A stretch of DNA of 64,000 nucleotides from Dichomitus squalens LYAD-421 SS1 (taxonomy: Eukaryota; Basidiomycota; Agaricomycetes; Polyporales; Polyporaceae). A model generated the notes under the pieces. The model had not been told where the DNA came from. It searched no databases and saw only the letters and a list, made by a program, of their open reading frames with translations. Positions 1 to 11,976 of the stretch are shown here, one piece after another. The stretch covers positions 749,170 to 813,169 of the forward strand of contig NW_006766886.1 of the NCBI RefSeq assembly GCF_000275845.1. The letters are read 5' to 3'. The stretch's first letter is position 1; every line of letters begins with the position of its first letter. Made by a program: the position numbers and the translations under genes.

Positions 1-1635
1 ATATGCGCCACAAACGCCTGCCGAAAATCGATACGGCAATAGTAGAGTGCTCCAAGTGATAGAATTGACTCGAGTTGAGGCTGGGGAGCGCAAATGGATG
101 ACTACAGAGCTGCCTGGCAGAAACTTCAGGCGCAGGGCTCATAACCTGTTAAAATCTGTAGCCCGTGTATGAGAAGCCTCACTCGGATAGATGGTAGAAC
201 GAGTGTATTATACCTGTAGCCCGTGTATGAGAAGCTACAGGGTACTGTAAGTATGTAGTATGTGCTGATAATGCTGGGGACGACGTACCCTCACTCGGAT
301 AGATGGTAGAACGAGTGAGGGACGTTGGAATGTGACGAGTGATGTTTAGTGTCTACGGGAGATGCCGATCTACAGCGCCTAGTGCGTTGAGCGTGAAATC
401 TAACATTCCCGCGTCTTATATGACATGGCTCTTGCTGCCGAACCGCTGACCGTGCCTCTCTCGCGTTCTGTCAGCTTATCGGGCATGGCTGCGGCAGCAC
501 CCAGCTGCGCTGTGTTCTTCGTTCTCTGCCTTTTGCGCAGCCGTGCTTCCGAAGAACTTACGGGCATAGGGACGCGCGACAGCTTGGGGTCCATTCAAGT
601 GCCCTGCCAGCACGCACTCTATAAGGTGTCGTCAAAGTTCAACATAGATATCCCGGTATTTCCCCGCGCGCCTGTGCTGAGGCCAGTCTGGCCCGGCCGG
701 AGGCGTGCTGCTGAGTCAGTGGCAGTCCGTCACTGTGTTGCACGCACAAAACCCACCTATGTTCGACCGCTGTGTTTCGGAGGCGTTGAGTGCGGAACTC
801 AGTGCAAGATATATCATCGTCGCGAGCCCCACATATTTTGCGCATGACACGGCGGCTGCGCTCGATGTAGGCAAGTTTGATCACTCCGTCGTCGCGTCTT
901 CAATGTATCTGAAACTGCCTAGTCGACTCGCCCCCAGCAGTGCCATAGGTTCCGGAAATTGTCCTGTGCGCTACTGAATGAAGTGAGCTGCGAGGAGCTG
1001 TTCACGGAACTCGAGTCGCCCTCGGCAGGCTTCCCGGACCACGAAACATTGCCTACCACTGCATCAACGCTGGTAGTCACTGCTGCACTAGCAGTTGCCT
1101 CTTTTTTCCATCCTTGCGGTCAGCCAAGCGTACGGCAGTAATTTCTTTCGCCCCCATGTGGGCCCTGCGACAAACGTTCTTCACGATACCATACGGGAGA
1201 GGTGGAGACTGCTGTCTCCGCACTTCGTGAAGGACCAACGCAATGTTGCACTTAAGTTCGAGGCTCTGAGAGGTGCACTCTCCACCTAGCTGTTCTTCAC
1301 TCCTCGTGTGATTGTCTTAAGTTAGGAGTCGACTCGCCTCATCCACAAGTCCCACGACCTTGCGTGCGTCGCACTCCCAACTGTATCCCTACACCTCCCA
1401 CGATGGGCCCAGATCTCAAGGCCGTCTTGACGGCTCCATAACGCTTCAAGGTGGTTCCGAAACTAGGCTACTCTCACAGGATGCCCCGCTCGAGGGTGCT
1501 GGTGTTAACATCGACCCCAAGTGACGGGCGCGCGCCCTCGAAGAGTCGAACACGGTTGAACTCAAGCGAGCGGTGCCGCATACTCGGTGCGGCATGGCGC
1601 ATACGGGAGTGCCGACCGAAGCCGGGTTTGCCTTT
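1..1635. other. Intergenic, no gene recognised
   Basis: Both strands contain only short open frames (up to about 140 codons) with no family resemblance, no signal peptide of note and no chain of splice sites joining them. The only structure I see is the short direct repeats near the left end, listed separately. The stretch leads into the decayed phosphate transporter that starts at about 1636. Confidence 0.5.
156..318. repeat. Two interleaved short direct repeats, one with a hairpin
   Basis: A 22-nt word (CTGTAGCCCGTGTATGAGAA plus GC) occurs at 156-177 and again at 214-235. A second word of about 28 nt, beginning CTCACTCGGATAG, occurs at about 178-205 and 290-318. The second word has complementary ends (CTCACTCG and CGAGTGAG) that could pair around a loop of about 13 nt. 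The order is A-B-A-spacer-B. It could be local duplication or the remains of a small mobile element; no coding capacity is present. Confidence 0.6.
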
Positions 1636-2406
1636 TAGATCGTTCTATGTGAAGGTCTGCATAGTGGCGGGGGTTGGCTTTTGTCACCTGATGCATACAA
1701 TATCTTGGCGATTAGCATTGCGTCGACGACGCCGGGCTACGCATATGGCAAGGAAACAATTGCGGGCACATGTATGTGGAAAACAATGCCCAATCCAACG
1801 ATCACTAACCGCCAAACATCCTATCTGCGTCTAGCTCTTACACAGCTGGACAGGACCTCGGGATCAATATTGCCACTCCGGTGGGCACCCTGGTAGGGCA
1901 GCTCCTATTCCGATGGCTTGCGCACAAGGTTGGCCGCAAACGAATGTGTAAACTTGTTTGCTTTCTCGGCTTGCTCTGGCTGCGAAAGAAGACTAAAAGA
2001 AGCACATGCAGACGGCCTGGCTCATCATCATCATAATGGCGACGTTCGGCCAGACCTTGGCCTCCCCAACGCGCTATCGCTCTTCGGCTCACGGCATCTC
2101 AGCTGCAAGTGGAAGGCTTGGATCGATCATCCCCCAGCTTGCCTTTCAGTATCTGATCATCTGATCAGCACCAGAGATACCGACCAGGAGAAGGCCTTTG
2201 TCATATTGTACGTTTGACTCCTCTTTTCTGCGAAAGCAGATGAGAGAACAATCGGACTGACCCGATGTCCGAGTCATGGGTTGCGTACTCTGTTGCTCCT
2301 AGCATTCTTCATGCTCACCGAGGCGGATTCAACGCTGCTCATCAAGGAGACAACTCGGAAGACGCTAGAGGGCCTCTCGAACGAGAGACAGGACCTTTTC
2401 GTCATG
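1636..2406 (+). pseudogene. Decayed PHO84-like phosphate transporter, internally deleted
   Basis: Recognisable blocks appear in the right order but in shifting frames: FYVKVCIVAGVGF, DAYNILAISIASTTPGYAYG, then after an apparent intron (GTATGT...CTAG) a block matching QDLGINIATPVGTLVGQLL and GRKRM. After a second intron-like gap comes MATFGQTLA, followed directly by PTRYRSSAHGISAASGRLG and finally AFFMLTEADSTLL...LSNERQDLF. In the intact paralogue at 5603-8076 about 300 residues lie between FGQALC and PTRYRATAHG, so transmembrane segments around 4 to 9 are missing here. Frame changes near 1685 and 2020 also break it. At least one intron is retained, so this is a decayed gene duplicate and not a processed retrocopy. 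It cannot encode a 12-helix carrier. Confidence 0.85.
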
Positions 2407-5400
2407 ACTGAATGGCTTACCAAGCGTCAGACATCATCGTCCTGCTGTATTCACCTGTGTCCACGTTGAGGTGCGATTTCGTGCGGTACTGCCCACTGAC
2501 GATGTGGTGGGGCTCGTTGTCCAGGTGCATAAACAAGCACCTGTCTGTCCAGAACAAATAACTTTACGGCGCACATGATTTTCACATTTTTGGTACACAG
2601 GCTCTCAGAGAAGCAGACGGAACTCCTGATACCTCCACGCGTGGTAGAGTTGGACACACGGACGAGTCGTCCATATTACGTGTATGTGACTGTCTTGAAT
2701 GATACCTTGGATTGTAGTAGTGGTACGATTGCACTTATTCCTCCTGCCACAGTCGGCTCCGTTGACTTCTGTGAGGGAAGCGTCGAGAAATGGGGACAAT
2801 ATGCAGTGAGCATCATCTGGTCGCAATCGGGACGAATCATGAGGTAATTGACATGTGAAGTCAGATTGGCTTGGGGACCTAGAGGGAATCGGTGTCCTAT
2901 ATGAGCGAGGAGGTTCACCATCATATACTCAGGCTGTCATGGAAGGTAGAGGACGTACCTGGTGTTCTACTCATCCGGCATCCCGGATGCAATTCGGTTC
3001 GTTTGTCCCACTCCGTCATGATGGATGCCCCTGCACAGCACCTGAGACTCACACCGTACTCAGTACAGCTGCGGGCAAACCTTGGCGACAGCTATAAGGG
3101 ACACCCGTTGATCGGAACATAAGTGATTGAACGCGGGGGATTGGGACGGCACGGCCGGCCATGTCGCTGCGAAGGAGGGACGTGACTCCGATCATAGAAG
3201 ACATAGTGCTTGCGTTGTTCGTTGTCGCTGTCATAGCGTACTGCGTGAACACATATTCATCCTTGCTTAGCATCTGGACCTCGCACGTCTACTCGTCCAT
3301 GCTGGGGTCGTTCGCAAAACGTCCTATCATGGACGCACATCTTCGATGTCATCTTGGAGAGTTCATTGTGCCTACATCCGAAGTACGGCGAGATGTGACA
3401 AGCGCAACGAACGCCGCTCAGCCGTCGGCAACTGAGCTGTGAGCCGTGCGAAGCACCGCCGTTCTGCGTTGCCACTTCTCCCGTCGATAGACAGCGATAC
3501 GAACAGCACTAGCGAAAAACGTCAGTAGAAGAGTGAAACCGATGCATCACTGTCAAGAAGGATCAGACTGAATGAAGCCAACTGAACCCTTGTGGATGAA
3601 TAGCAAGAAGTTTCACGGCCTCAATCCATAGTCGTATTCCTTCTTATGGATTGCGACGGTCACTAGGGGTGCATTCCAGATCGCGAAGCGCTGCGCTGAA
3701 ATGCCGCAGACACGCATCTCGTTCCCGAGTGTCTTCGTGACCAGAGGATCTTGTCTTGGGCAGTGCAGGGAAGCTGGGCATGTTCTCTCTGTTCCGATAA
3801 CCGCCAGTGGACCATTGTCTCAATCCGCGACGCTTCCGGCACGAGAAGATGCAGAAGTCCTGTGAATAAGTGAGCCTGTATTGGCCTCGCCCGACCTGCA
3901 TGCAACGCACGGCGTATTGAGCTACGATGGCCGCCCACAATGTTAGGATGGCGCAGTGCCCAATGGGCGAAGGCCCACATCCTGCTTCTTGGGCGGCGGA
4001 ATAACGTATCTGTTCTGGATATCAGTTTCGACTGTAGATTCGACTTGCTCTACAGCACTTCCGTGAGCAATTCTCAGAATGTCTGTAGCCGCCGACCGGA
4101 CGCCAATGGAAGTCTAGAGCTGTTCTAGGTCCCACTGCAGCCGGCATTCAGAAGTCAACAATGTGAGAAGGAACTCACCCAAACTCAAACTGTATGCAGC
4201 GCCGCGCCAACCGTTAAGTACTGTTACGTCCATGGCGGTTCTTGACTGAAACGCACGTACGTAACTTCGGCCTGTACATCGGACTCGGATGGACCACATC
4301 CTGCGCGCAGTGATGAGATATCTGTCAATCGTTTCTGAGAACGCGATGCGAAAGGTCGAGGTCTCTCAGGACCTGTCTGTGGCAGGAGGAACGGCTAGCG
4401 TTCATTGTCGAGTAGCCTCAAGGCATCTATGCATCGCCTCGACATGGCTTTCCGGCCATGCCGGCGGCGGAGCAAATTGCTCCATAGCCGCCCGCTGTGG
4501 CGTTGCCGCGGCTTGCTTCTGGACCATAACAGTGTTTTCTGTTTTCTTCCTACCCCCCTGCATCGTCCTCGGATACTCGCCGGGGAAGGGAAAATTGAAC
4601 AAGACAATCCGTGTCACGATTGGCCAGTAGAGCCATGGTCCAACACGCCAGTGCTGCAGCGGCATCCAGTCCAAGTCAGCCTCCGATGATCATGGCACGT
4701 TGGTAAGTCGAAAGTATCCAGGGACTCGGGAATGGTTCCAGGGCCCCTGGTCGAGATTAGGTGGGATCCCTCCCTCTTGCATATCGAACCGGGTCTCGTC
4801 TGAACCATCAAAAGTTATGCTTCACAGATTAATCCTGAAGCGTAAGACTCTGAACGATCCACATTATTGACTAGCCACGGTTGGCGTCACTGTACTTGCG
4901 CTCTCGGTGTTTGATCCTCTATCAACGTTCTCAGGGCCTCTCGGATGGTATGAGCGCTAGGACAGATCCTGGGAAGGGTACTCAGCGGTCTTTCATCACA
5001 CGTGCGTGCAGCAGATCTACTTCCATCTATTGCCAGGGCCTGCGATCTGACGTAGCGGATGGACCCTGCCTGTCATGTAGTCTCGGAGACTACGTATGGG
5101 CAAATGGTGTGCAAGATTTCTGCATGTATGCTTCATATCTGGTGGGCCTGCGAGCGGCACCCGGGCTCGATGGAGGAGGCCGTCGCCAGGTCCCTGAGAT
5201 AGCGTTGGCACCGATCTCGCAAGCCGACTTATCGTCATTGGCCGCCAAGGCAGGCTAGCATCTGAGATCATCGTGCGCTTTCGGTGACTCCAGTACCCAG
5301 AGGAATGGCCTCACTTCAGCCGCTAGCTGTGGGAGCGCCAGGAACCAGTACGCGGCAGGGCCCGATGTGTCGAGGAATTGCTCAGAGCACTCTAGTTCTG

Positions 5401-5602
5401 TATAAGTAATGGCACGACCGGGGCGCGTAGCATTCGGACCTCCGCTCGCTTCAGACTTCCGTTGTGAGCGCATACCCCATAGTCCATGAGGGCGTGAAGC
5501 CCTTTCTCGCTCTTACACACACTTGCCGTTGCCCTTGAACCTCTTATGCCTATCCATTCTTCCTCAATAGGCCATGTCATCCGAAAGGTGCCCACGCTCG
5601 AC
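2407..5602. other. Long intergenic stretch between the two PHO84 copies
   Basis: About 3.2 kb with no convincing gene. Open frames on both strands are short (the longest is about 125 codons), show no conserved motif and cannot be linked by plausible introns. I could not recognise further pieces of the deleted transporter here. The last few hundred bases presumably hold the promoter of the intact phosphate transporter. Confidence 0.45.
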
Positions 5603-8076
5603 ATGGGGCGCCCGCACCGCAGTCGAAAGTCGGCAGACGCTGCCACCGTCCATAGATTGAACGAGAGCCGACGAGCCCTACTTCATGAGATAGACAACGC
5701 GAAGTTCTCGTGAGTCATCCAAAGCTGTATAAGATGTACGGCAGATAGTGTGGCCGCTGACGGTGTTGCGTCAACGACAGTTGGTTCCACGTGAAAATTG
5801 CGTTCGTCTCGGGCGCGGGCTTCTTCACAGATGCGTGAGTGTTAGCTGCACTCATATGTTGCACTCTGGACCGAGTTGAATCATTCCGCTACTGATTAGC
5901 TACGACATCTTCGCGATCACTATTGTGTCGATCATCTTGGGCTACCTCTACGGATCTGGTTCGTTATCTTTTGTGCGGTACTTCCTTTTGTGCTCACCTT
6001 ATCCCCGCAGTTGATCCTGCTCCCGGTCCAAGTCTGGACTCCGCATCACACCGTACTCTAAGCCCAACCAAACAAGATCTTGGAATCAAGATCGCTACAC
6101 CAGCTGGTGTTCTTGTAGGGCAACTGCTTTTTGGATGGCTAGGAGATGTACTTGGTCGTAAACGTATATGTACGTCTAGACGTCGACTCCTAAGCCATCT
6201 CCCTTAGTGACCAGTGTGGTTAGATGGCATAGAACTCCTAGTTATCATGGTGGCAACCTTTGGTCAAGCACTGTGCGCACCTGCCATGGCTATCGACTTC
6301 TTGAACGTACTCATATTTTGGCGATTTGTGGTATGTCGATGACTAACGGCTGGTCCTTCAGGTTGTTGTACTGACTTCGCAATGCTAATGTAGATGGGCA
6401 TCGGAATAGGTGGCGACTATCCTATTAGTGCTGTCATCTCTTCAGAGTTTTCCTCGGTACACATCCGAGGTCGCGTCATGGCCGCCGTTTTTGCCAACCA
6501 AGGCTGGGGACAGTTGTGTAAGTGTCTAAATTCCCTTGCAGGGGTACACGATTATTCATAGTGCCGAAGCTGCTACACTCTTTTCGTTTATAATTGTTGC
6601 CGCTTACAAACACTCATTTCTGAACGACCCTCCTGCCGACGTCTTTCGATCTCTTGATCAAGTATGGCGTCTCATCGTCGGCCTCGGATGCGTCCCTGCT
6701 GCCATTGCAATATACTTCCGCTTGACAATCCCGGAGACTCCTCGTTTCACTATGGACATCGAGCGGAACATCCGCCAAGCTCGCAACGATGTTGACGTTC
6801 TCCTTAGTCAAGACGAAACATATACGGTCGACCACGATGCTATCGATCAGCGTGTACAAGCTCGCAAGGCTACAAGAAGCGACTTCACGACTTACTTCTC
6901 AAAGTGGGAAAATCTGAAGGTTCTCATCGGCACATCGTATTCCTGGTTTGCCCTGGACGTGAGCATCTGTCTGTCTCCTCATGCCTTGCTCCTCTCTGAT
7001 AGGCACGATACCTGTTTAGGTCGCATTTTATGGTCTCGGTCTGAACTCGTCCATTATACTCTCTGCGATAGGCTTTGGGTCACAGAGCAACAGCAGCATG
7101 CCGGGCGCGGAGATCATCTACAATGCGCTTCGCAATCTGACCTTGGGCAATCTCATCCTGTCTGTTGCAGGCTTGGTGCCGGGATATTGGGTAACGTTCC
7201 TGCTCATCGACCGGTGGGGCCGGAAGCCAATACAGTTCATGGGATTCAGCGTGCTCACTATTCTATTCCTGGTGATGGGTACGTGGTTGAATTCCCATGT
7301 GCACACGGGAGTGCCTTCGCATGGGAGACGACAGTGAGAGCTGACGGAAACATATAGGGTTGGCGTACGACAAACTAAAATCCTCATCTGGCGGGAAGAT
7401 CGCGTTCGTCGTGTTATACTGCCTAGCGAACTTCTTCGAGAACTTTGGCCCGAACACGACAACGTTCATCGTTCCCGGAGAGGTGTTCCCCACGCGCTAC
7501 CGCGCGACTGCGCACGGTATCTCTGCAGCCAGCGGGAAGTTCGGTGCCGTTATCGCTCAAGTAGCGTTCCAGTGGTTGAAGGACGTTGGAGGACCAACGG
7601 GATCGAACAAGTTCCTTGGCCACATGTGCGTCGTGCTTGTTCATGTGCCTGGGTGACCCGGGCTAACATCGTCGCGTTCCTCAGCCTCGAGATCTTCGCC
7701 TTCTTCATGTTGACCGGCATCCTCTCAACGATGCTCATACCCGAGACGAAACAGCAAACGCTGGAGGTGCTCTCGAATGAGAGTCAGGACGAGTTTATTC
7801 AAGGTTTGCGTCTCACAAATGTCTCAATTCCTTTGCTTGTCTGACGTACATCTTGCGTGGTTGCACACAGCGGTCCCACCCTTGGAAACGGCATCGTCTT
7901 ACATGGGCGATTTCCAGTCAACGCCGATCAAACTCTATCCTCTCGACTCACACCTGTCCACATCCGCACCCTCACGGCCTCCGACAGCATATTCAAACAA
8001 GAGCCGTCTTGGGTATAACTTCTCGTCGTCGTCGCATCTCACCAACATCTCGGACATATCTGTCTCCTCGAGATAG
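5603..8076 (+). CDS. PHO84: High-affinity inorganic phosphate:H+ symporter, PHO84 type (MFS)
   Basis: Plasma-membrane phosphate uptake carrier of the PHS family. My model has 11 exons: 5603-5709, 5781-5834, 5900-5958, 6011-6169, 6224-6330, 6394-6515, 6562-6958, 7020-7278, 7358-7625, 7685-7803 and 7871-8076. It totals 1857 nt and 618 codons with all phases closing. The start is the ATG of MGRPHRSRKS, upstream of the family-typical HEIDNAKFSWFHVK. Diagnostic blocks are the PHS signature GIGIGGDYPISA (its Asp is needed for transport in the family), QDLGIKIATP, LGRKRIY, ALRNLTLGNLILS, GPNTTTFIVPGE, PTRYRATAHGIS and LEIFAFFML. Exon 7 holds the hydrophilic central loop. The C-terminal tail is Ser-rich and variable. 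The decayed relative at 1636-2406 is the nearest paralogue. Phosphate-starvation control is likely from family knowledge; I did not identify an operator. Confidence 0.95.
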
Positions 8077-8542
8077 AGTAGTCTGCTGAGACGTCCTTCC
8101 CCATCGCGAGTTCCCATGCTGCTGTGTCCGTTGTTCGTAGGTTTGGCTGGGGTCAGCGTATCTTTATTTACCGTTGCCACTTTGTATTGTATGTGCGAGT
8201 TGATACCATTTGAGTCTTGTATACTTGCGCTTGGGTATTGCCGGACTTGTATAGAAGGGGCCTTGATCGGATGAGGCATAGATTACCCACTACCTAGCTG
8301 TGATAACGTACAAATCCCATGTATGCCTGTCCGAGTCGGTCATGTAATGGTGGTTGTGTATCCTGGTACTAGTCTTCTGCTGAAATTGGTATCAACGTGC
8401 CGGGGAAGACATGATGTGGGCGAGGCCAATAACGGGACAATCATGTGAGCGCATACACACAAAGAAACATTGGAAAAAGGAGAGCGAAACCACGGCAGGA
8501 TGCTGCTTCCCAAGCTAACCATACAGCGCAAGGCGAGGTCGT
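8077..8542. other. Convergent intergenic region (3' ends)
   Basis: Lies between the 3' end of the phosphate transporter on the plus strand and the 3' end of the minus-strand hypothetical gene. It holds only 3' untranslated sequence and no recognisable gene. Overlapping open frames on the minus strand are frame shadows. Confidence 0.5.
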
Positions 8543-9646
8543 TCAGTCGGAAGCAGAGGTGGAATCAGAGTCGTAGGAGCTCTCAGAAGTGACTGTGACC
8601 GAACCGGTCGAGTGCTTCCTGGGCGGTATATACCACCGATCACGCACTTCGACGTGAGGAGCGGGCGCGGACATGAGAGTCGTGGAATCCTCAGTGGGGG
8701 CCCTGTAGACCACCTGTCTGAGTGGTGAGGACGTGCTTGGAGTGAAGCCATTCGCTGTGGCTTTGTTGGTGGTTCGAGAGGATTCCCCGGCGGAGGGCCC
8801 CTGCCAATGAGACTGTGAGACTTTTGTATATGGTAAGAGACTATGAGAAGTCGTTGGAGATTCGGGTTTCCTTGTAGATCTGGTCGAGGCATTCGCCGTG
8901 GTTCCGACTTGAGAAGAGGGTCTGGGAGAACGGCGGGTTGGAGTTTCTGTGACCCTGGTTCTACGACGCTGCGCGCGTGGTTGGCGGCTTTTACCGTCTC
9001 CCTCGTCGTCAAGCAGAATGGGATCGTCCTGGGATCCGACGGGAGGAGGGGGAGGCGGCTCTTCGAAAAGCGCTAGGTGTTCAGAAACCGATGGGTTCCG
9101 CGAGAGGGTGCTCGGCGGGAACCCGACTTCGACGTCGTCACGCTCGATGAGCGAAGGGTCCAATGGCGGAGGTGTGCAGTATCGATGCTAGAATCCCACG
9201 ACAATCAGTTAACCACGCGGGCGAGTCCACTGCATGAGCCACACAAACCTGCGGATTGAGAAGGACATCCGGGAAGAGCGACAACGGATCCCTCACGCCA
9301 TTGGTGGGTTTGCGAGACGACGAGCCGTCCGAGGAAAAGGCGCTATCGTGGAATCCGATGCGGTGGCGGACCTTGGGCATTCTAGAGGGAGTCGAAATGA
9401 GTGATGAGCGGTAGAAGGTGGATGGTGTGGTCGCCCTTACTTTTTATATCAAAGGTTGAGGCAAAGCGGGCGCATTCAACGCTGAATCCAGACCAATGCC
9501 ACCAAGCGTCGGCAGTCACTTGGAACAAAGAGGTTGGAACGTGGGTGATCGACCGCCATCCCATAGAAGTGGGGCTTGGCCCTAGCACCATGCGAAGTGG
9601 CACAGGGGTATACGGAGACACCGCAGGGTCAATGTAAGCGATGTCT
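8543..9646 (-). CDS. Hypothetical protein, Ser/Pro-rich C-terminus, 5' end unresolved
   Basis: Family not recognised. The best-supported parts are the last exon (9187 down to 8543; acidic, Pro- and Ser/Arg-rich, ending DSDSTSASD) and the exon 9381 down to 9249 (MPKVRHRIGFHDSAFSSDG...), joined by an intron with donor GTTTGT and acceptor CTAG in phase. Upstream, 9646 down to 9441 encodes a well-structured segment (YIDPAVSPYTPVPLRMVLG, then ADAWWHWSGFSVE). It leads into an intron (GTAAGG at 9440, acceptor ending CTCTAG at 9382), but the phase misses by one base unless the A5 run at 9441-9445 (minus strand) is read as A6. So there is either a frameshift or a one-base sequence error. I could not find the first exon. 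The globular N-terminal part followed by a disordered tail suggests a nuclear or cytosolic regulatory protein, but this is only a guess. Confidence 0.55.
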
Positions 9647-10291
9647 CTGGATCACATACTGACCTCCAGCGCAACGACCTCTGGCCTCGCTCCGGATCTC
9701 AGAATGCCCTAGTAAGTCCTCCTAGGAATTTGGGCCCGTGAGTAGTGTTCGAAGAGTGCACTATGCGAGATTCATTGCAATCCCCCCCTTGAAGTATTGG
9801 CTTTCGGTGTCAGTGTCAGGGTGAGATGGCTGGCGGTGGCCGAGGCGGAACTTTGAGGAAGCGCTCACGCGCCGTTTCACCCATATTCTACCTCGATCCG
9901 TTCACTCGCTCCCGAGCCGACAGGTCTTCCCATCATCCTCCCCTCATCGAAAACAATCTAATACACGCAATACAGCGAGACATGGTATCTGCGCAATTTC
10001 GCCCTCTTCATTGTCGTAGGCATTGGCGTTGTTCGTCGTACAAGGCACAATAAGCCAGCACGCTGTTACCATGCGCTCGTTCCGAGTCCAAACCAGCCCA
10101 GTCAGCCGCCCCAGCCGCCGCGCATAGAAGAGACGTACGCGTTCGCTATTGCGTTACGTGTCTTTCTTCGTGTACGACACTTGTGCTCCACCTCGTAACT
10201 TCCTGTCAACAGGCTTCCATTCGACCGCTGCGCGGCCTTATCAGAGCCTGGCGCTCTCTTGTCCTACTCACTGCTCTCTGGTATTTCCGCC
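9647..10291. other. Divergent intergenic region upstream of AA14 copy 1
   Basis: About 650 nt between the poorly defined 5' end of the minus-strand hypothetical gene and the start of AA14 copy 1. Missing first exon(s) of the hypothetical gene may lie here. The plus-strand open frame starting near 9826 has no signal peptide or motif and I regard it as chance. No regulatory site could be assigned. Confidence 0.4.
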
Positions 10292-11699
10292 ATGTTGTCT
10301 ACCACGCTCCTCATACTTTCTGCCGTCTTGCTACGAACACGGAGGACGCATGGTCACCAAAGTCAGTAGTGCTCTGAAGTTGAGTGATAGATAGCTGACG
10401 TCATGGTTGCCCTTCGCAGCGATATGGCATCCTAGCATGTATGGGTTCAATGTCACAGAGCAGACATTCCCATATGACAATCGGCCCGTGACTCCCCTCG
10501 CGAACGGCACTTTCGAACAATGGTGGTTCCACGGACACCTCGACTATCCCCCTAACCACGGTGACTTCTTGGAGCTCCCTGCCGGGAAGCCCGCCACCGT
10601 CGAGATCGCCTGCAACAAGGGTCTCACATCGTACTGGGCATCATCCGAGGGCCATACCGATGTCAGCCAGGGTGACAATCCTTGCCCGTCGGACGACGGG
10701 AGTTTTCCTAGTGGGGCGATGCACACTACGGGGTTTGACGACTTGACGGGCTGTGCGTTGGCGATCGCGTACGAGAGCGACGTTACGAAGATCCAGCCGG
10801 AGAACTTCACGGTCTTCAGCGTGAACCATACGTGCGTGTGGACTCGGTTCACAGACTTCCAGGTCCCGGAGAGGATGCCGCCATGTCCTGAAGGCGGCTG
10901 TCACTGTGCTTTCTTCTGGATACACTCGGTACGTCCTCCCTAAACAGAGTGGCTATACCCTCACTGATGACCTGCAATAGCCCAACAGCGGTAGCGAACA
11001 GAGTACGTCATCTTGATCCCTCTGATATTTACCCGTGTCACTGATAAGCGGTCTATCAGACTATATGAACGGCTACAGATGCAACGTGACCGGTTCCACC
11101 TCGAAGGTTTCTCTCGCAGAGCCCAAGCTCCCTCGCCGTTGTGGCGCAGACCCTCAGTTCGGCAAGCCACACGCCGTCCCCGGCAACTGCACCTACGGTG
11201 CGAAGCAGCCTTTCTATTGGTTCCAGTTCGAGCGCAACAACGTCCGTACTCTCCCCTCTTGTCCCGCTCCTTGCGGCTGAGGCCGTTTGATCTGAACTAC
11301 AGATGTTCGAGGGGACTTACGCCCCGCCGTTCTACACCGACTTGTACAACTTCAAGGACGGGGCGCAAAACGACATATTTGCCGACTCGTACGCGTCGAT
11401 CCCTCCACCCAGCCCGAGCCAGACGGCCGTCCCTACCCCCCGGCAGCAGCCTTCTGCGACTACATCGTCGTCAAGTTCGGCTCCCTCCGCAAGTCCGTCG
11501 GGCCAGGCGCCATTTGGGACTCCTCCTGGCAGGTGTTCGACCTGGTGAGTGCTCTCGTTAACTCGTTCTACTGCATTGCATGCTGATGGGACGGATCTGA
11601 AGTCGATCGAAGGCGTCCCGTACGAGCGATGTGAAGAAGCAAAGCTTGTTCGGGTTCCAAACGCGCAAACGCACATTCAGTCTGTGGCATCCTTTTTAG
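10292..11699 (+). CDS. AA14 lytic polysaccharide monooxygenase, copy 1, atypical N-terminus
   Basis: Secreted copper oxidase family acting on xylan-coated cellulose. Exons: 10292-10352, 10420-10928, 10981-11002, 11060-11241, 11303-11544 and 11603-11699 (370 codons). The catalytic domain is well conserved: [86 protein letters not shown] and QPFYWFQ. The oddity is the start. Exon 1 has the same 61-nt length as in copies 2 and 3 but encodes a hydrophobic stretch ending RTRRTH, which splices to AIWHPS, where the other copies read AHIA-F/L. A second donor 9 nt downstream (GTCAGT) would instead give HGHQTIWHPS. In neither case is His placed as in the siblings, where signal cleavage exposes His1 of the copper brace. 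The last exon (acceptor GAAG at 11602) is inferred by analogy to copy 2; reading through gives a stop two codons after CST. Confidence 0.9.
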
Positions 11700-11976
11700 A
11701 GGCTCGTAGCCTGGCGCAGGTTACGCCCAGTTTTTGTCTTTATGACCGTCACGACAATCCTCGACCCGAGTCCCATGATCTTCTACGAATCTGTTACGAA
11801 TCTACACACATTTGTCATTCTTCTGCTTCACCACAAGGAGTCAACTATAGCCGTAGATATTACGAAGCGTCGCATACAGAGTAGAAGCAGCTCATGATGC
11901 TGTCCGATTGATTTTGCTGCACAAATCTCTATTCCATTCCGGTTTAACCAGCTACGCTCGTCTCCATCGCCGAAAA

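Noticed and set aside
425..847. 140-codon plus-strand frame near the left edge
   Set aside because: It starts with a hydrophobic stretch but has no homology I recognise and no downstream exon; no conserved Cys pattern or domain.
1636..2406. Processed (retro) copy of PHO84
   Set aside because: At least one intron-like gap with GTATGT and CTAG ends remains, so it is a decayed gene duplicate.
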